Source of the DNA: Plasmodiophora brassicae
Lineage: Eukaryota; Endomyxa; Phytomyxea; Plasmodiophorida; Plasmodiophoridae
DNA length: 64,000 nucleotides
Assembly: GCA_039704465.1 (NCBI GenBank)
Contig: JASFAU010000012.1
Location: forward strand, 992,001-1,056,000
Direction: 5' to 3'
Under the pieces are notes generated by a model. That model had not been told where the DNA came from. It made no database searches and saw only the letters and a list, made by a program, of their open reading frames with translations. Positions 32,425 through 41,308 of the stretch are shown here, piece after piece (position 1 is the first letter of the stretch; each line of letters begins with the position of its first letter). Both the position numbers and the translations under genes were made by a program.

Positions 32425-32669
32425 GGAATGGGCGGCTGGCGTTGCCTCTTCTATCGACCCTTGAACGTCAAAAGCCAATCAAAGTCGTACACCGGTGCAG
32501 GAGAGAGACGGGATGCCTTCCGTCGTTGCGGCAGGTGCACAGGCCGATCACCGGCATCCCGGTGCGACTGCGCACGAAGCCGTTATGATTGGCCACGTGT
32601 ACGCCAAGCCTTTGGTTGGCTTTTGACGTTAGAGGGTCGAGAGAAGAGGTGACGCCAGCCGCCCATTCC
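32425..32669. repeat. Second inverted repeat, about 54-bp arms
   Basis: GGAATGGGCGGCTGGCG... at 32425-32478 is inverted at about 32616-32669 with five or six mismatches. The arms flank about 137 bp that include a copy of part of the RhoGAP2 gene. It directly abuts the large palindrome, so the two form a compound foldback structure. Confidence 0.85.
32485..32562 (+). pseudogene. Captured fragment of the RhoGAP2 gene
   Basis: 78 bp matching 37270-37378 of RhoGAP2 in the same orientation. The match starts in its first intron (CGTACACCGGTGCAG) and runs through the acceptor into exon 2 (GCGGCAGGTGCAC, CCGGCATCCCGG). The copy lacks about 34 bp of exon 2 and has several substitutions. Because intron sequence is included, it came from DNA, not from mRNA. 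Confidence 0.8.
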
Positions 32670-32726
32670 ACTCGATGGCTTGGACGCCCAGGGAATGGCG
32701 CAATTTGTCCTGTACGAGCTCCGACG

Positions 32727-33225
32727 ATGAGCGTTTCGGACATGTCAAAAGTCATCAAGCTGTCAGTCCACGACTTGATCTTCCACCTGGCTCACAGATC
32801 GTGGCTTAACTCGTCCGTCGTTCACGAGGCAATGGCGCTGATATCAAAGGACAATATGCACTAGGTGCCTAGCAAGGCCGAGATGAACAACCAAGGCGGG
32901 TGGGGAGTCATCGTTAAACATGACTCGAGGGCAACGACGTTCCTTTGTCCAGTCAACGTAACTCCAATCCATTCTGTTGTTGACTTACGAGTTTTGCTCA
33001 CTGCTGGTTCGATGGTACGTAGTTGTCCAATGTGCACTTGTGTCTGGTCGTCGTCGACGCTGCGTTGGGGTTGGTGTACCTGTACGACAGTCTTTGCGAT
33101 CCAACCTACACCGCTCGTCTGCGATCCATCGCGACCAATGCCATCATGCCCTGGGCGACTTCGGCGTTTCCTGGCAAGCCTTTCGAGACGAGAGTCTTGG
33201 CAGAACCGCGCCAATCGGACGGCTA
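32727..33225 (+). pseudogene. Ulp1/C48 peptidase-like relic
   Basis: A start-proximal segment (LSVHDLIFHLAHRSWLNSSVVHEAMALI) resembles the Ulp1 WLND...IN entry motif. In other frames, GWGVIVKHDSRATTFLCPVN and CLVVVDAALGLVYLYDSL resemble the strand before and after the catalytic His. The frames shift at least twice between 32864 and 33020, and no NDCG catalytic-Cys motif was found, so it is inactive or heavily spliced. C48 domains accompany MULE transposases in some plant and protist elements. Confidence 0.6.
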
Positions 33226-33315
33226 AGCGCTTGCCAGCTTGCCAGGAGCCTTCCGGTAACGTTCAAGTCGTCGTGCATGGACATCATGAGGCGCCGAGTT
33301 CTACCTCGAGTACAA

Positions 33316-33630
33316 GCAGTAAAGCTGCAATTGCCCTGGCGTAATTGCACCGCCTTTAAGTTTATTGTTCATGACGTAACGAATGAGCACCAATGAGGAT
33401 TTCCGTTAGCCGCCGTTGACAAACAGCTGAGCGTCGAGCGACACCGACTCCGTCCTCCACCGGCGCTGGCAGCAGCAAAGTTGCATTTGTTCTGGCGTAA
33501 TTGCACCGCCTTTAAGTCTATTGTTCCTGACATAAAGAACGAGCAACGTACCAGTGAAAACCTCCACTAGTCGCCGTTGACAAACAGCTGACCGTCGAGT
33601 GATATACCGACTCCGTCCTCCACCCGACGC
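33316..33630. repeat. 156-bp tandem duplication
   Basis: Two direct copies offset by 156 bp: GTAATTGCACCGCCTTTAAG at 33341 and 33497, GACAAACAGCTGA and CTCCGTCCTCCAC also repeated. A partial third copy (TCCGTCCTCCGCCGGACGCTGGCG) lies near 33664. Located just downstream of the Ulp1-like relic. Confidence 0.85.
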
Positions 33631-33639
33631 TGGCTTTAC

Positions 33640-34115
33640 TTATTACGGCCAAGCCAGATCAGTTCCGTCCTCCGCCGGACGCTGGCGTTAGTTATGTTTG
33701 GATAATAGCGAGGTTAACCTGCGGGATGAAACTAGGATCTGTCCCGCGAGAACATACAAAACGTCCCACATGAGTGACGTGCCATTCCGGTGATGAGACC
33801 TGCCCAACAGGGAATTCGCCCACTACAGCATCGTGTTCAGGTGGCTCATGAGCGTCTCGTGACCATAGCACTGTCGCGAACCGTATCTCTCCCAACGGGT
33901 TCTGCTAAAATCGGCCAGTGTATGCCATTGGGGAGGTTCCCTGTACAGGCAAATTCGGTTACGAACGTTCTACTCATTGATGCGCGCGGTCCTCGCAGAC
34001 ACCTGCGTCCACACGATTACCGTTCATCTGCGCATGTAAAACGTCTGTGTATTGCTTGGGTAGGCGTGCTGCAGATGTTCGGAGCCAGTTCCGTACAGGC
34101 GTTGGTCAAGGCGGC
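33640..34115. other. Intergenic between transposon region and ankyrin gene
   Basis: No gene recognised. Short open frames on both strands have no motif. Confidence 0.45.
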
Positions 34116-35073
34116 TCATCCTCGGCGCCGGCGGAACCATCCCGACTTGGATGACGAGCCCTTCTCGGCTTTGGATGACGCTTTTGACCTCTTCTCGGCT
34201 TTGTGCACAGTGTCCACCAACGGGAAGCACGTGCTGGGGCTGTGAACCCATGCCCACCCCCAGGTCGTGCTGCCCCCGCTGTTTTCCAAATGGACATTGA
34301 TCCCATCGACGCGCACAAGCAATTCGACGATCGGTTCCTTTTCCCCAAAGACGGCATAGTGCAGCGCCGTGTTCTTCTTCTTGTCCTGCGCGTTGACATC
34401 GATCCCATCTGCTTGAAGCAGCATCTCCACAATCTCGTAGTCTGCGCGCGTCTTAGGGTGGCCCTCAAAGTACCGAATCACGGCCTGGTGCAGCACCGTC
34501 TGATCTTGAACTTCTCGTGGGTTCAGATCGTATCCGACAATATCCCGTGCGTTCACTTGGATTCCGGTCACGCCTAGCAACAACTTGACCATGTTGGCAT
34601 TTGATATCCATGCCGCCAACATGAGCGGCGTGAGCCCCCATAGCGCGTTGTACCTGTTGACGTTAATTCCGGGCACAAGCATCAGCAGCTCGACAATCGA
34701 TTCCTCTTTCTTCAGAATGGCATACTGCAGCACGGTAACGAACCCCTCTCTGTGTCCGTCAAACTTTGCATGGGAATAGATGCCGTCGTTGACAAATTCG
34801 ATGTTACCGCCGGCTTGGCCACGAATAAGACACTGTACGTGCGAAGCAATCACCGACATTGTCTGGTCCTTCCCGGAGATTCGAGCCAGGTGCGCAAGGG
34901 CGGCTTCCACATCGAAGATGTCGTCACCAAATGTCGTACCTGTCGTGGTGTAAATCGCAACGTAAACGCAAACGGCATCGCCAGTGCGGATCTTCCGTAC
35001 CGCAGAGGACGACGACGGCCAGGACGACAACAAGCGACGGGGCGCCCCGGCGGATTCGATCACCGATGGACAT
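34116..35073 (-). CDS. Ankyrin-repeat protein with signal-peptide-like leader
   Basis: Two exons, 35073-35001 and 34939-34116 (298 aa), intron 61 nt. Exon 1 encodes a basic start then a strong hydrophobic core (LVVVLAVVVLCG). Exon 2 carries a helical region (EAALAHLARI) and at least four ankyrin repeats between residues about 85 and 245 (LQYAILKKEESIVELLM, TPLMLAAWISNANMVKLLL, TVLHQAVIR, TALHYAVFGEKEPIVELLV), each followed by (G)I(N/Q)VN. The tail is Lys/Ser/Arg-rich. A leader in front of ankyrin repeats is unusual. A decayed relative lies at 49580-50700, sharing the exon 2 acceptor context and N-terminal helix. Confidence 0.8.
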
Positions 35074-35880
35074 TGCGGACTGGCTCTCACTCTGACGATG
35101 ACAGGAGGGCACCCTCGTTGTCACACGACGCGAACGGAAATCGCAATGACCAGGACGGCGCAGGCCGGGCACGAGCCAGGGCGAAGTCCGTACGGCAAAT
35201 ATTCACGCGGACATTGGGCGGCCCAGCTGGCACGACTGCTGCAGCTGCGGCCTGTGGGCTGCGGCGGTGCTATTCCTGTCGGCCGCCCAAGTGCCTACCG
35301 TAAAGTTCGATGAGCTGTGCCCTGCAATGTCATCACAAACTGCGTAGCGAGCGGTAGGCACAGCGCATCGTCGCGGCGCCGGTTTTCCGCTCGGGAATCC
35401 CTTTCGGACTGCGCTCGCCACGTCATCGCCAACGCCTCCGCCGCACCGCCCTGCCGCACCTCGAACGTCTGACGGGACGCAGGAGGCGACCTCGACGTGG
35501 GTGCCGATCGCAGCGATGGTCGTCGTCAGCCGCGGACACGGTGGCGTTGTCGTGCCACCCGTTTGCACAGCACTGCCCACGTCCTGTCCACGCTTTCGTT
35601 CCTCCCGACATGTCCGTCGACTCGCACGCCTTCAACGGCAGCGTCGTGATGGTGGCCAGCACGCCGCCAGAGGAGGAGACAACGAGGACTTCGTCTCCGT
35701 TGGCTAGCGTATCCGATCCGGTCTTCCGATCGCCTTCGACGGCGCTGCCGCGAAGATCTCTACTCAGCTAAGCCCCTTCCCGCGCGATCCAGTTCTCGTC
35801 GATTTCGAGCATCCAGCAAGAGCGCGCGACGTGCACAGATCCTGACGTCCCTGGCGGACGCCACGGCGTAAGTCATTCGT
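35074..35880. other. No recognised gene
   Basis: Several open frames on both strands, none with a recognisable domain. The plus-strand frame 35541-35771 may be part of the copia relic that begins near 35885, but no retroelement motif could be read in it. Confidence 0.35.
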
Positions 35881-35884
35881 TGCG

Positions 35885-36300
35885 AACGGCGACCCGAAGG
35901 TCTGCTAGTCGCGTACGCCGATGTCGACTGTGCCTCCGATCCCGACGCGCGCCGCTCCCGCTCCGGGAACCGCATTCTGCTGGTAGGTGGTCCCGTTTAC
36001 TGGCAGTCGTGTCGCCAGGACCTGGGAGCTGTTAAAGTGATCAGGCTCGGGCCAACGTCTGTCGAGAGAATCGAATCGTTTCGCGCCGCTATCCTTTTCC
36101 GCCCGTCGATCGTTTACGAAGGCAGCCAAATCGCCAAGGCCTGGTCTGGGTACCGACACATGGACGGTCGGTCCAAGGACATCGAAGCCCAGTTTCATTA
36201 CACACGGGAAGCCGTCGAAGCCCGCCTGAAGCGTTGCCAGTTTGCCCACGCGATAGACGCCGACTACTACCTATCAACCAAGCCGGCGACCAGCACACCG
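35885..36300 (+). mobile_element. Copia-type retrotransposon relic, RNase H to C-terminus
   Basis: One plus-strand frame reads as the end of a Ty1/copia polyprotein. The RNase H start LLVAYADVDCASDPDARRSRSGNRI corresponds to the family's YSDADWAG...RRSTSG. The strand IVYEGSQIAKAWSGYRHMDGRSKDIEAQFHYTREAVE matches the copia DNQ...HRRTKHIDIRYHFIRE block, and LSTKP stands in for the LTKP end. Key acidic residues are altered (first Asp neighbourhood substituted, DN changed to EG), and no LTRs, integrase or RT were found, so it is a dead fragment. Confidence 0.75.
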
Positions 36301-37109
36301 TCGCACACGATAATCTATGCTCCTGTCGCTGGCATCTGCGATACTAGCTCGGGACCGTGTGCTGCTAGACGGGGCATGACATCGAACATGTGTACATGTA
36401 TTGGTTTGGTAGGCGTCCTGCTGAGGTCGTCACGGCGCCGCCGGTCAGGGTCGCCGACCAGGACAAGCAGGACGATGAGCAACGGTCCCTCTCGACGCCG
36501 GGCCTTCAGCTTCCTGACGATGCTAGGCTCGCCCATCCGGAATGGATTCGCTCGACGTCGATTCCAGGCACTTGCGTCAGCAACTTGACCGTCGATCAAT
36601 TCGTCGCCCAACATTACCGCATACACCAGCACGTTGACGATGCGCGTGAGCCCGCCATTGTCGGGCGTGTTGTGGCAGCGCGCGCAACGTGGCCGCCTGT
36701 CGGCCCTGAACAGGGGCGCGAACGTGCTGAGCAACCAACACCCAAATGGGACGTGTCATTGCCGGCGTCTCGGTCGAAGTTGTCCAGACATCGCACACGC
36801 CAAACGCTTCAGGTGCGGAACAGGACGACGTCCTCGGCGGGTTCGACCACGAAACAGCATTAATGCCGGCAGACGAGCTTGCTGGGCACAGCCGCGTCGA
36901 CGGTGGCCACCAGCATCTCTGACATGGAGCCGCCTGGCGGAGCTGTCCAGACCGGCGGCATGATGACCGTTCAGTGACTCGCGGCCCGAACGACAGGTCG
37001 ACCAATTATAGCGCTGCCGGTGGTCGCCGAGGCTCGCGCTGCTAGACCACCAGGCGCACGTGCCCGTCCATCTGCGTCATCTGCGGCCGCCATTGGACAC
37101 TGGACGGCC
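36301..37109. other. Unresolved region upstream of RhoGAP2
   Basis: A minus-strand frame 36315-36734 includes CARCHNTPDNGGLTRIVNVLVYAVMLGDELIDG, which looks coding, but upstream exons could not be joined (stops in all frames near 36800-36850) and no family is evident. A short gene of two or three exons on the minus strand is possible. Confidence 0.35.
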
Positions 37110-38656
37110 ATGCCGCTTCGCTTTCTTCTGTCCGCCATTGTCGTCGCGCTTGCCGTGATCGGCGCGCCGACAGGCACCGAAGACGTCGGCGCCCCGTGCC
37201 GCTCGCCCGACGTTGCCGCTCAACCGAACATCTACGACGTGGACCCCGCACGGCCACGCGTTCCTCCATCGTACACCGGTGCAGGAGAGACACGGGTTGC
37301 CTTCCGACGTGCTGTTGCTTATGCATGCGTCTTGGGCAGGATCGTTGCGGCAGGTGCACGGGCCGACCGGCATCCCGGATGTTGGCGACCCGATGGCGTC
37401 GTTTGCCGCCCAGCACGAAGCCGGCGACGTATTCACCTGGGGCGACCCGTTCGTCCTGGTCCTGGTCATCGCACAGAACGTGTACGAGCAGTGCACGGCG
37501 CGAGGCGCGCGCTGGAAACTCGCCATCCGGATATCCCAATGCGGATCGTCGTCGTCACAATCGCTCCTGGACATCACGCCGCAGGTAACCTTGAAGACGT
37601 TCGTGCCAAGCGTTTCGAGTTCGCTTGGCGTATGGACCTGTGGGGCCGTCGGTGTCGTCAGTGTCGATAGCCTGCCAGGCGCCCTCCCGGTAAGAGATCC
37701 GCCCCATCACGAATGACGGCACTGCTCAGTGCTGCATTTGACAGGTCGGCAATGGCCTATGCGTCCAGGCGCTAGCGGAGAAGACGCCGAATCGGTTCCG
37801 GAAGATGATGGAGAGGTTCCACGTGGGCGAACGCGAGTCGGGCGCGTCGGCGTTAACGCTCCTGGCCGAATCCAAGCCGTTCCGGATTCGCCCAAAGGCG
37901 GCGCTGGACTTTGTGCCGCACGGGTCACCATCGACGACCCTGTTCGACGCGTTCCTACGGGAGATCGAAGGTCGACACCCGAGAGCACCGCGTTCCCTCG
38001 ACTGATGTGTATTGATTCAAAGAGCGTCCCCAACTTGGGCTGTACCGGACCAGTGCCATGAAACACGACACAGACCGCATGTCTGCCGTTCTTCGTGAAG
38101 GTCGCCTTCACTGACGGTTCGCGATATTGCAGTGATCCTAACCTGCATCGTAGGACGCGCTCATGCTGGTGATCTGAGGCACGTCGACGTCCATGCGCTC
38201 GCCTGCGCCACGAAACGCATCGTCGGTGAAGTCAACGATTTGAAACCGTTCATTTCAAGGGTGGGCCTCGCCCAACTGAAGACCTGTACGGGCATGGCCA
38301 ATTTCGACTCGGCGTACTGTGCCCGTGCCTTCTTCGCGCCCCAGGTCGACGAAGACGCCCGCCCAATGCTCATCGCCATACTGTCGCACCTTCACCGGTC
38401 AGAGTTCGCATACGGGCGCTCGCTGGATCTCTGGCGTTGTTGACCCCAGGGCATTGCACATGACAGGCTGCAAGCAAAGCAAGATGTCACCCAGATGTCG
38501 GAGAAGAACCTGGCGATCGTCTTCGTGAACAACCTGGTTGAGCCCGAATCCTGGATGTCGACGTCGTTCCACGATGATATCAACGCGGTCGCCTGGCTCA
38601 TCCGGCACGTGAACATCCTTCAACCCGGCCGGGCGCTGATGGGGGCGAGTCTCTAA
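37110..38656 (+). CDS. RhoGAP-domain protein with N-terminal leader (RhoGAP2)
   Basis: Exons 37110-37238, 37285-37689, 37745-37970, 38023-38100, 38154-38397 and 38467-38656 (423 aa). It opens with a signal-peptide-like run (LRFLLSAIVVALAVIGAP). The N-terminal domain shares VHGPTG and a DPFVLVLVIAQN strand with RhoGAP1. The RhoGAP domain has LFDAFLREIE, QLGLYRTSAMKHD (arginine finger), VDVHALACATKRIVGEV, AILSHLHR and MSEKNLAIVFVNNLVEPE. As in RhoGAP1, Gly replaces the usual second Arg; unlike RhoGAP1, an Asn is kept in the NLAIVF block. Intron positions in the GAP domain match RhoGAP1 except that one RhoGAP1 intron is absent. Confidence 0.85.
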
Positions 38657-38709
38657 ACCTTGTCACATGTTCTATATTCTGGTTCGACCCGCCCATGACG
38701 GTAGTATGG

Positions 38710-39303
38710 TTACCATGCGATGCAGGGTGCTACGTAAATTGTGCAATGCGCCCCGATGCTGTTAAGCAGGCCAGCCACGACGACGAACGCGAAGACAGCC
38801 GTGGCGAACGGTGCGAAGGTAGGCGGGATCCTTCGTGATTCTCGGTAGCACGTGCCAGCCAGGATGCCTGCTAACATCTTCGTGTGACAGTCGCGTAGGG
38901 CGCCAACTGCTTCGCAAAGCAGCGCTTGGGACAACAGGTCGCTCTCCAACGTCGCCGTCCTGCTGCGCTCGCCGCCGTCCTTGTGCGGTCCCGCACGGCG
39001 CAAGACAGCGGGCGTCCTGCCTGAGCAGGCCAGCCTTCGTGCCACAGAACGCGCCAGCCATCGGTGCTGCATGGGGTCATCGCCTCGCTCAGGCCGGGCC
39101 GGTTCAACCGGCGTCCGGCCCCGGTACCTCCATAGGGCCATGCCCTGGATCAGAGCGCGACTGTGACCTGAGGGCGGCGTCGGGTCCCGCCTTCCCCTGA
39201 TGTGCCTTGACTCATCCGTCCAGCCCGGTCCAGCCAACAGTGCCACCCAGGGGCCCAGATCCAAATTCGGACCGTCTAGCTCGTCTACAGGCAGCGTTGA
39301 CAA
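38710..39303 (-). CDS. Weak ORF with C-terminal TM, unknown
   Basis: A frame of 197 codons whose last 45 residues contain a good membrane helix (FATAVFAFVVVAGLLNSIGA) preceded by a plausible LCEAVGALRDCHTKMLAGI segment. The N-terminal half is low-complexity Arg/Pro. It overlaps the start of the plus-strand ORF at 39207. The true gene may be a smaller spliced form starting near 39090; this could not be settled. Confidence 0.3.
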   Translation of the reverse strand: MSTLPVDELDGPNLDLGPWVALLAGPGWTDESRHIRGRRDPTPPSGHSRALIQGMALWRYRGRTPVEPARPERGDDPMQHRWLARSVARRLACSGRTPAVLRRAGPHKDGGERSRTATLESDLLSQALLCEAVGALRDCHTKMLAGILAGTCYRESRRIPPTFAPFATAVFAFVVVAGLLNSIGAHCTIYVAPCIAW

Positions 39304-40034
39304 TGCTCTGGTTCATCTGGGTAGCGGTCGCCGTCGCCCTGCATCTTGTTATCGATGTCATTCATGGCCGCATTGCTCGCATTCTGCAGGGCGTCTTCAG
39401 CTCCTTATTCTTCTGCTGCTGTCGTTCGCGACGGCCTGTACGCCACCAGCCACCCCAGCCGGTCGCGTTCCGGCCCCCAGCTCTGCAGCGGGCACCTTCG
39501 CGAGCACTGACGAAACGCGCACTGGCACAGGTTCGCCATTGTCGGACCTCACAGCCTCCTCCGCCTGCCCGGCCTGTCGCGATCGCTCTTCGAAGCGGGG
39601 CACCTAAGCCCTGGCTGCCCAACGCCAGTTCGGAGGGTTCCCGACGTGTGACCGTGCGTCAAGAGACGCGCCACTGGACGACGACCACGTCGTGGATCCA
39701 AAATGTTCCCGACGCCGACGACGCCCGGCACGTCGAGGGGCGGCACATTCCCAGGCAACCTAAGGCCATTGTCGACGAACCGTCGTCAGTATTCGACGAA
39801 ATGTCGTCGTTATCCACGAACCTGGATACGTCCGACCCTGTCGGTGCTCTTCTACTGCCCGCGAACCCAACGCCTTTCGACAGTGAACCCGAGGCGGTTC
39901 AGGCGCCGACCAAGAAGCCCACCGCCAAACGTCGGGCAATCGCAATCGCTGATCCGAGCCCGCCTCCGATCGCAAAGCGCCTGCGAAGTCGATCGCGACG
40001 CGCGCCCGCCCCGACACCGATTCGGAAGCGTTGA
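39207..40034 (+). CDS. Single-TM protein with Cys cluster and basic disordered tail
   Basis: An intronless frame of 275 aa. A short N-terminus is followed by a TM helix (LWFIWVAVAVALHLVIDVI, about 33-52), an amphipathic helix, then FFCCCRSRR, a likely palmitoylation site. The rest is Pro/Ser/Thr/Arg-rich and probably disordered, ending in a strongly basic KRLRSRSRRAP-type tail. No family recognised. Coding status rests on the TM+CCC arrangement and length. Confidence 0.45.
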   Translation: MTHPSSPVQPTVPPRGPDPNSDRLARLQAALTMLWFIWVAVAVALHLVIDVIHGRIARILQGVFSSLFFCCCRSRRPVRHQPPQPVAFRPPALQRAPSRALTKRALAQVRHCRTSQPPPPARPVAIALRSGAPKPWLPNASSEGSRRVTVRQETRHWTTTTSWIQNVPDADDARHVEGRHIPRQPKAIVDEPSSVFDEMSSLSTNLDTSDPVGALLLPANPTPFDSEPEAVQAPTKKPTAKRRAIAIADPSPPPIAKRLRSRSRRAPAPTPIRKR

Positions 40035-40206
40035 CCGTACTCGTGGCGCACCCATCGGGGGCACCGGTCCCTGCCTCGGCAACCTCAGCACCAGCCACGA
40101 CGCGATGAATAAACCTACGATCAGGGCTGGTGATAGGGCTCAGGGGAACGTGTCTCTGTGCTCTACAGGCTGCGCTCCAGTGCTGTGTGCACGGGGCGCG
40201 ACCACG

Positions 40207-41206
40207 ATGACGTCAGCGGCCGAGAACGCGACCGCCAAGGAGGAGCTTCTGGGCCCACGTCGTCATCGCCCATCGCTGGGCGACCGCCTGCGCGCCAGCG
40301 TCGGGAGCGTATTCGCGGTTAGGGCCGGTTCGGTGCCGCCTGCGCCCGCTCCTCCACCACAGGATGCCCCGTCGGCGCCACGCGCGCAGGCGAACGCGCC
40401 CGGCGACGCCATGCAGGTCAGCTCGCGTCGCCGATCGTCGGACGCGTCCGCGTCGTCCCAGCCGGGACGAAGCCTAACGGCACGCCCGCCGGCGTCGCTA
40501 GTGAAATCGGCGATGCCCCCGGCGAACCTGGATCGTCTCGAGCCCGAGTTGCACGTCATCGGGCAGATCGCCGGGTTCCGGGGCACGCTGGGCAACGCGT
40601 TCTGCGCGTTCAAGGTCGTGGCCGGGCCCACATGGGACAACGTCGCCGAACCGAGCTACGCCGAGTCGCAGACGCAGGTCGACTACGGCAGCGGCGACGG
40701 CGACGACGACCCGCTCGTCTGGAACCATCCGATCGAGGCGCATTTCTTCGCGACCACGTTGCAGGGCTGGCCGCGCATCCACTTCCAGCTGTTCTCGCTC
40801 GACGACATCGGCGGGCGCCACCACCGTAAGGTCGAGCGGCCCGTGTCCACTCCTGTGGCTAACGGGGCCAGCGCGCCGCCCGTCCAGATGGGTACTCGGT
40901 GTGCAACGTGCCAACGACGCCAGGGCACCACGTGATCGAATGCAGCGTATGGAGGCCCTTGGGGACGGTATCCGAAGAAGTCGCCTGTTCGTGGGAGCGA
41001 TGGCCGCCCCGTTGGTGGCGTTGGCTGACGATCAGGCCCGTGTAGCATTCTTCCTGGGCCTGAACCCGCAATTGCGAACGACCGAGATCCTGTTCGACAC
41101 GGCGCAGGACGAACGGTGCAAGATCACGACCATGTCGGTCGGCGTCATCACGGTCAGCATCGACGTCATCCTGAGGAACTTCGACTTCCACAAGGTCGAA
41201 TGGTGA
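40207..41206 (+). CDS. B9D2: B9D2, ciliary transition-zone protein
   Basis: Exons 40207-40825, 40888-40967 and 41036-41206 (289 aa). The B9 domain runs from ELHVIGQIAGFRG through QTQVDYG, WNHPIEAHF, LQGWPRIHFQ, GYSVCNVPTTPGHHVIECSVWRPLG to SIDVILRNFDFHKVEW, the complete B9D2 pattern. Animal B9D2 starts at the B9 domain; here about 115 residues of Pro/Ala/Ser-rich sequence precede it (start chosen at 40207; frame open further upstream). B9D2 joins B9D1 and MKS1 in the MKS module of the transition zone, so the organism almost certainly builds a cilium/flagellum. Introns are 62 and 68 nt. Confidence 0.94.
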
Positions 41207-41308
41207 GCAGCGCACCCCTGTTCGAAATCGTAAACCTATGCCTGTATTCGGGTGACGCGGCAAGGCCTGGGGGAGCAGACGACGACGACGACGACGCCGT
41301 GATAACGT

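Larger units (their letters stand above)
30931..33250 (+). mobile_element. Degenerate MULE-type DNA transposon with Ulp1-like segment
   Basis: Three consecutive relics on the plus strand. (1) 31050-31540: FAR1/zinc-ligand-type N-terminus (FDTQLELKNFIAGFAKRNG, then GYCNFK and FCLPHNHLVEIP), with a probable intron at about 31143-31197. (2) 31540-31982: MULE transposase, including FFEIDIDVDCRLEKIWLA, then VYNDVVQLDGG with the first catalytic Asp; it stops inside the palindrome before the rest of the DDE core. (3) 32727-33225: Ulp1/C48-like pieces. Frame breaks and the missing transposase C-terminus indicate a dead copy. No terminal inverted repeats or target-site duplication were identified with certainty. 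Confidence 0.75.

Noticed and set aside
39703..40206. N-terminal extension of B9D2 upstream of 40207
   Set aside because: The frame is open but overlaps the 39207-40034 ORF in another frame and is Arg/Pro-rich without conservation features; the later ATG fits better.
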